From the NCBI RefSeq assembly GCF_042466115.1, contig NZ_JAXHBQ010000001.1, forward strand, positions 1,860,001-1,924,000: 64,000 nucleotides of DNA, in the 5' to 3' direction. The DNA comes from SW4 sp042466115 (lineage in GTDB: Bacteria > Pseudomonadota > Alphaproteobacteria > Rhodobacterales > Rhodobacteraceae). This document shows positions 59,792 through 64,000 of this stretch, one piece after another (within the stretch, counting starts at the first letter, position 1; each line of letters opens with the position of its first letter). Under the pieces are notes generated by a model. It saw only the letters and a program-made list of their open reading frames with translations, did not search any database and was not told the DNA's origin. Position numbers and translations under genes: made by a program.

Positions 59792-61315
59792 ATGACCCTG
59801 CGCACACGCGTCTCCACTCTTACTCTCATTGCTGCTGGCTTTGGCGCGACGGCGGCGATTGCTGATGTCTCGGCCACCGATGTCTGGGCGAACTATGATG
59901 CCTATGTCGCCTCTCTTGGTGGTGCCATGTCGGGCGATCTGTCAACCAGCGGTGCGGTCACGACCATCACCAACGCCAAGGTCAACTTTGTCCTGCCAAT
60001 GGGGTTCGGAAACATCGCAGTGGCCGTTTCTGATATCACGATGACGGAAAACGGCGATGGCACCGTAGCCGTCACCTACCCCTCGCCGATGATCGTCGCC
60101 ATTTCGGGAAACCTGCAAGAGGTTGGCCCGTTTGCCGCGACAATCCAAAGCGAACAGGGTGCATATGACGTCATTGCATCGGGTGACGCGGGCGACGTGA
60201 CTTACAAAGGCACAGGCACAGACCTGAGCTATACCTTGCTTGATGTCACGTTTGCCGGCAGCGAAGAATGGACCATCAAGGCATCGGGCACCGTCGCCGG
60301 GTTCGAACTTGAAACCCGCGTGACCGAAGGCAACCTGATCATGGTGGAAAGCGCGACAACCATGGGCGCGAACACATACGAGTTCGACATGTCCGGCCCT
60401 GACGGAATCGTGTCCACCAACACCGGCAGTTATGGCGCAACCCAAGCAACAGCGTCCCTGTCGCTGCCCGTAGGCGGGTCTGACATCATGAACCTGTCGC
60501 AGGCAATTCGTGATGGCCTGTCGGTTGATCTTGTATCGCGTGGAACAGGGTCACAAGGGACGGCGACGACAACCCTGAACGGCCAGATCGTGACCGATCA
60601 GGACACCACTGCCGGTGCCTCCGAGGTCACGATGCGTCTGGGCGAAAGCGGGCTGGCCGTTGTCGGCAATGTCGATGACATCGCCATGACCGTCACGATG
60701 GCGGACCTTATGCCATTCCCGATCGAAGGGGCGATTGACCAGATCACCGCGAACTACGTGCTGCCGGTGAATGCGTCTGACGCGCAGCAGGAATTCCGCT
60801 ATGCGTTCGGTCTGAACGGCATCACTGTCAGTGATGATATCTGGGGTCTGTTCGACCCTGCGGGCGAATTGCCCCGCGATCCGGCGACCATCGCACTTGA
60901 TCTGTCTGGCTATGGTGTGACCGGCCTTGATCTGCTGGATATCCCCAGCATGATGGCCCTGTCCCAAGGTGGCGATGTGCCAGTGCAAGTCGATGAAGTG
61001 ACACTGAACAGCATGACGATCGCAGCCGCTGGTGCAGAAATCACGGCACAAGGCGCATTTATTCTCGATAACGATGACATGGCGACATTTCCCGGTTTTC
61101 CACGCCCCGAAGGCGCGCTTGATATGACGTTGTCGGGTGTCAACGGGTTGATGGACAAGCTGGCCGCGCTTGGGTTTATCCCCGAGGAAGAACTGATGGC
61201 ACCGCGCATGATGCTGGGCATGTTCGCGACACCCGTGGGGGACGATGAACTGACCTCGACGATCGAAGTGAACAGCGAAGGTCACGTTCTGGCAAACGGC
61301 CAACGTCTGCGCTAG
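59792..61315 (+). CDS. DUF2125 periplasmic protein, second copy
   Basis: A 507-residue tandem paralogue of the gene at 58202. Signal peptide (LTLIAAGFGATAAIA, then DVSATDVWANYD) and the same beta-rich mature layout, but the middle differs widely. The last 36 residues differ at one position only. Independent expression is likely because a terminator precedes it. A GC-rich stem-loop without a T tract lies just after the stop (61322-61352). Function unknown. Confidence 0.88.
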   Translation: MTLRTRVSTLTLIAAGFGATAAIADVSATDVWANYDAYVASLGGAMSGDLSTSGAVTTITNAKVNFVLPMGFGNIAVAVSDITMTENGDGTVAVTYPSPMIVAISGNLQEVGPFAATIQSEQGAYDVIASGDAGDVTYKGTGTDLSYTLLDVTFAGSEEWTIKASGTVAGFELETRVTEGNLIMVESATTMGANTYEFDMSGPDGIVSTNTGSYGATQATASLSLPVGGSDIMNLSQAIRDGLSVDLVSRGTGSQGTATTTLNGQIVTDQDTTAGASEVTMRLGESGLAVVGNVDDIAMTVTMADLMPFPIEGAIDQITANYVLPVNASDAQQEFRYAFGLNGITVSDDIWGLFDPAGELPRDPATIALDLSGYGVTGLDLLDIPSMMALSQGGDVPVQVDEVTLNSMTIAAAGAEITAQGAFILDNDDMATFPGFPRPEGALDMTLSGVNGLMDKLAALGFIPEEELMAPRMMLGMFATPVGDDELTSTIEVNSEGHVLANGQRLR

Positions 61316-61406
61316 GAAATCGGGTGAGGGCTGCATGGCGCGGCCCTCGCCCCCTTGCGGGGCACTGCATTGCGGACTACCCCATCTCCAAACATCAGGA
61401 ACCCGC

Positions 61407-62753
61407 ATGTCAGAACAACTTTCCACTCTCGCTGAACAGCTTCTTGACGCCGCGCGCGCGGCCGGTGCCGACACCGCTGATGTGATCGTCGTTGATGGCA
61501 CATCCGTATCGATTGATGTGCGCAGTGGCGCGCTGGAACAGGCCGAACGCAGCGAAGGTATCGACATCGGCCTGCGCGTGATGATCGGCCAGCGACAGGC
61601 GAATGTTTCAGCCTCGGACACCCGCACCGCGACGATGCAACAGATGGCGCAGCGTGCTGTGCTGATGGCGCGTGAAGCACCCCAAGACCCGCATATCGGC
61701 CTTGCGGATCCAACCCAGTTTGCAACCGATACGGACACATCCCGCCTCGATCTGTTTGATCCCAGCGCTGAACCGGACCCAGCCGACCTGCAAGACGCGG
61801 CTGCACGCGCCGAAGCCGCAGCGCAGGCCAACGCAGGCATAAGCCAGGTGCAGTCTGCCAGCGCATCATATGGTCGGCGCCGCGTTCACCTTGCCACCAG
61901 CAACGGGTTTTCCGCCGGATATGCGCGCACCGGCCACAGCCTGTCATGTGTCGCGATCAGCGGCACAGGCGCAAACATGGAACGCGACTATGACTTTGAC
62001 AGCCGCGTCTATGGCAGCGACATGCGCACCCCCGAAGACATCGGGGCCCAAGCAGCAGCGCGCGCCGTTGCCCGCGCAGGTGCGCGCAAGCCGAAAACCG
62101 GTGCATATCCGGTGTTGTTTGACGAACGTATCGCCAGTTCACTAATCGGGCATCTGTTGTCAGCCGTGAATGGCGCAATGATCGCGCGCGGATCAAGCTG
62201 GCTTCGTGACGCGATGGGCGAACAGGTCTTGCCTGCGGGCCTGAGTGTCATTGAAGACCCGCACCGCACCCGTATCGCCGCATCGCGCCTGTTTGATGGC
62301 GAAGGCCTTCCAACAGCAAAACGCGCGATAGTTGATAACGGCATCCTGACGGGCTGGACGCTTGATCTGGCCACCGCGCGCCAGTTGGGCCTCACCAGCA
62401 CCGCCAACGCATCGCACAGCACCTCCTCGGCCCCGTCACCCAGCCTGACGAATATCGCGCTTACCCAGGGCGAAAAAACACCCGCCGAATTGATGGCGGA
62501 TATGGGGACTGGCCTGCTCGTGACATCAATGATCGGCTCGACGATCAATCCCAACACGGGCGATTATTCGCGCGGTGCAAGCGGCTTCTGGGTCGAAAAC
62601 GGCGCAATCACCTATGCGGTCAACGAATGCACCATCGCCGGAAACCTGCGCGACATGCTGATGCGGCTGACTCCGTCCAACGATGCGCAATCGCATCTGA
62701 CGCGTGTCGTGCCATCCCTGCTGGTCGAAGGGATGACCCTTGCAGGCGACTGA
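61407..62753 (+). CDS. pmbA: PmbA/TldE-family metalloprotease component
   Basis: A 448-residue TldD/PmbA-family protein. Segments: SEGIDIGLRVMIGQRQANVSAS (about 47-69), FDSRVYGSDMRTPEDIG, PVLFDERIASSLIGHLLSAVNGAMIARGSSWL boundaries 230-262, STANASHSTSSAPSPSLTNI and GTGLLVTSMIGSTINPNTGDYSRGASGFWVENG. PmbA is the non-catalytic or substrate-recognition partner of TldD, which matures peptides and degrades antitoxins. ATG 61407 with CAGGA upstream. It overlaps the next gene by 14 bases. Confidence 0.93.
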   Translation: MSEQLSTLAEQLLDAARAAGADTADVIVVDGTSVSIDVRSGALEQAERSEGIDIGLRVMIGQRQANVSASDTRTATMQQMAQRAVLMAREAPQDPHIGLADPTQFATDTDTSRLDLFDPSAEPDPADLQDAAARAEAAAQANAGISQVQSASASYGRRRVHLATSNGFSAGYARTGHSLSCVAISGTGANMERDYDFDSRVYGSDMRTPEDIGAQAAARAVARAGARKPKTGAYPVLFDERIASSLIGHLLSAVNGAMIARGSSWLRDAMGEQVLPAGLSVIEDPHRTRIAASRLFDGEGLPTAKRAIVDNGILTGWTLDLATARQLGLTSTANASHSTSSAPSPSLTNIALTQGEKTPAELMADMGTGLLVTSMIGSTINPNTGDYSRGASGFWVENGAITYAVNECTIAGNLRDMLMRLTPSNDAQSHLTRVVPSLLVEGMTLAGD

Positions 62754-63510
62754 CCTTGACCTGCTGGTCGACGCCGCGCGCGCTGCGGGGGACATCGCGA
62801 CAAGCCACTTTGCCGCTGCAACCGAAGTCTGGGACAAACCCGGCAATGCTGGCCCCGTGACCGAAGCCGATTTGGCCGTCGACACGATGCTGCGCACCAC
62901 GCTTTGCGCCGCACGCCCCGATTATGGCTGGCTGTCCGAGGAAACCGAGGATACCCCCGCGCGCCTTCAAACCGACCACCAGTTCATCGTTGATCCAATC
63001 GACGGCACGCGCGCCTTTATCGAGAAAAGCAAAGATTGGTCACATTCGCTGGCGATTGCGCATAACGGTGAAGTCACGGCTGCAGTGATCTACCTGCCCC
63101 TTCGCGACATGCTGTTTGCGGCCCGAAAGGGCAGCGGCGCAACGCTGAACGGCGCGCCGATTACAACAACGGTTCACGCAAGCCTGAACGATAGCAACGT
63201 GCTGGCGACACGCCCGAACATGGACCCGAAATACTGGCAAAGCGGCGCGCCAGTGTTCAAGCGCCACTTTCGGTCGTCCCTTGCCTATCGCATGGCGCTG
63301 GTCGCGCAGGGCCGGTTCGATGCGATGCTAACGCTGCGACCCACATGGGAGTGGGACATCGCCGCGGGCACCCTGATCGTGACCGAGGCCGCGGGCACCG
63401 CCACAACCCGCACAGGTGCGCCGCTCAGGTTCAACAACCCGCACCCGCAGGTTGACGGGGTGATTGCCGGTGGCATGCTGCATGCGCCGTTGCTCGCAGC
63501 GCTGGCCTGA
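62740..63510 (+). CDS. Inositol-monophosphatase-family phosphatase, CysQ-like
   Basis: A 256-residue lithium-sensitive-type phosphatase. Metal sites E67-E68 (WLSEETED), D85-x2-D88 (VDPIDGTRAF) and WEWDIAAG. By pattern it is close to 3'(2'),5'-bisphosphate nucleotidases, which hydrolyse PAP, the by-product of sulfotransferases, but could also act on inositol phosphate. TTG start at 62740 inside pmbA; no ATG fits. If CysQ-like, it would serve the several sulfotransferases of this window, though it lies in a separate operon. Confidence 0.87.
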   Translation: MQATDLDLLVDAARAAGDIATSHFAAATEVWDKPGNAGPVTEADLAVDTMLRTTLCAARPDYGWLSEETEDTPARLQTDHQFIVDPIDGTRAFIEKSKDWSHSLAIAHNGEVTAAVIYLPLRDMLFAARKGSGATLNGAPITTTVHASLNDSNVLATRPNMDPKYWQSGAPVFKRHFRSSLAYRMALVAQGRFDAMLTLRPTWEWDIAAGTLIVTEAAGTATTRTGAPLRFNNPHPQVDGVIAGGMLHAPLLAALA

Positions 63511-63576
63511 TTGCTTTACGGCGTCACCCCAAAGCCCTAGCTTACCCCCGGACACATCTTGCAACATGAGGCTTTT

Positions 63577-63822
63577 ATGACCCAGCGCCTGCACCTCGTC
63601 TTTGGTGGCGAATTGATCGACCCGACCAAGAACGCATTCAAGGATGTGAACGACATCCATATCGTCGGTATGTTCCCCGACTATGACTCCGCGTTCAACG
63701 CCTGGAAAGAAAACGCCCAACGCACCGTGGACAATGCCCACATGCGCTATTTCATTGCGCATATCCACCGCCTGCGCGACGAAGGCGTCGAGGCATCGCC
63801 AACAGAAGAACTGGGCAGTTAG
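63577..63822 (+). CDS. DUF4170 protein
   Basis: An 81-residue small cytoplasmic protein of the DUF4170 family (RLHLVFGGELIDPTKNAFKD; HIVGMFPDYDSAFNAWKENAQ). Its function is unknown; in Rhodobacterales it is linked to the lipid A/Kdo genes that follow. ATG 63577 with TGAGG upstream. Confidence 0.88.
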   Translation: MTQRLHLVFGGELIDPTKNAFKDVNDIHIVGMFPDYDSAFNAWKENAQRTVDNAHMRYFIAHIHRLRDEGVEASPTEELGS

Positions 63823-63832
63823 GCACACCTGA

Positions 63833-64000
63833 ATGGCGCGCACCCTTTCGCTTCGATCGCTTATTGGGCAACGTCCGGTAGCGGACACACCCAAGCAGGA
63901 CAGCACAACGCGCCCCGACCGGCCAAAGGGGCCGTTGATCTGGTTCCACGTCGGCGGTGACGGCAACCATCGCACTATCGCGACTCTTGCGCATCGGCTC
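63833..64000 (+). CDS. Probable Kdo transferase (WaaA/KdtA-like), 5' end only
   Basis: A frame open from ATG 63833 to the window edge, 56 codons. It begins MARTLSLRSLIGQRP and contains GPLIWFHVGGDG, the pattern of the short Rhodobacterales 3-deoxy-D-manno-octulosonic-acid transferase N-terminus. The DUF4170 - kdtA order supports the call. Only the first part of the N-terminal GT-B domain is visible. Confidence 0.6.
   Translation, partial: MARTLSLRSLIGQRPVADTPKQDSTTRPDRPKGPLIWFHVGGDGNHRTIATLAHRL

Noticed and set aside
61322..61352. A 10-bp stem-loop (GGGTGAGGGC with GCCCTCGCCC) after the second DUF2125 gene
   Set aside because: No T tract follows on either strand; not called as a terminator, though a processing hairpin is possible.
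60551..61840. A 429-codon open frame on the minus strand
   Set aside because: Opposite the second DUF2125 gene and pmbA; low-complexity A/R/S composition and no family pattern.

Overview
The window comes from an alphaproteobacterium of the order Rhodobacterales, most likely a marine member of the Roseobacter group. I judge this from the GC-rich coding sequence, the leuS-lptE-holA order, the single-type Rhodobacter porin, the DUF3576, DUF2125, DUF2793 and DUF4170 families, the perfect FNR/FnrL boxes, and the pmbA - inositol-phosphatase-like - DUF4170 - Kdo-transferase order at the right edge. No tRNA, rRNA, insertion sequence, prophage or CRISPR array is visible.

Left part (1-13650), mostly housekeeping. 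An ArsR regulator and a SRPBCC protein form a two-gene operon. An OmpR-type response regulator is followed by an apparent small RNA driven by an FNR-box promoter. Then come ribA, an EamA transporter, a DksA/TraR-like zinc-finger protein with its own FNR box, a YkuD protein, the PLP-binding YggS protein, a porin gene broken by a frameshift, a TPR-sulfotransferase, a DUF3576 lipoprotein, and leuS-lptE-holA.

Middle part (13560-54191), about 40 kb devoted to surface polysaccharide and secreted proteins. (a) A flippase and a CapD/FlaA1-type nucleotide-sugar dehydratase. (b) A serralysin-like RTX metalloprotease. (c) A tightly packed 12-gene minus-strand operon (32563 down to 19288): the UDP-N-acetyl-L-fucosamine genes (capE/fnlA, capF/fnlB, capG/fnlC), sulfotransferase, DegT aminotransferase, initiating sugar transferase, FkbM-like protein, GT4 glycosyltransferase, second sulfotransferase, Wzx, Wzy and a Wzc-type tyrosine autokinase. 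(d) An RTX protein whose C-terminus matches that of the metalloprotease. (e) An outer-membrane export protein (Wza), a small exported peptide with its own promoter, operator-like palindrome and terminator, and yjbF-yjbH. (f) A DUF2793 protein, a phosphoesterase, UDP-glucose dehydrogenase, a seven-repeat propeller RTX protein, manC and a UDP-glucuronate epimerase. (g) A second polysaccharide set: sulfotransferase, GT2, sulfotransferase, GT4, Wzy-like polymerase, ExoY-type initiator and a second Wzc-type kinase. The two sets have separate initiators, polymerases and kinases, but only one Wza and two flippases are seen, so they probably share some export parts. Four sulfotransferase-family genes inside these sets suggest sulfated polysaccharides; a PAP-phosphatase-like enzyme lies at 62740.

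Right part (54188-64000). A HI0933-type flavoprotein and an MscS channel, a crotonase lacking both catalytic glutamates paired with an SDR, two tandem DUF2125 periplasmic proteins, pmbA, the inositol-phosphatase-like enzyme, DUF4170, and the start of a probable Kdo transferase gene cut by the window edge.

Starts were moved inside longer open frames where a ribosome-binding site, a stop-start overlap or family alignment favoured it. Functions rest on motif recognition by eye; no search was run.
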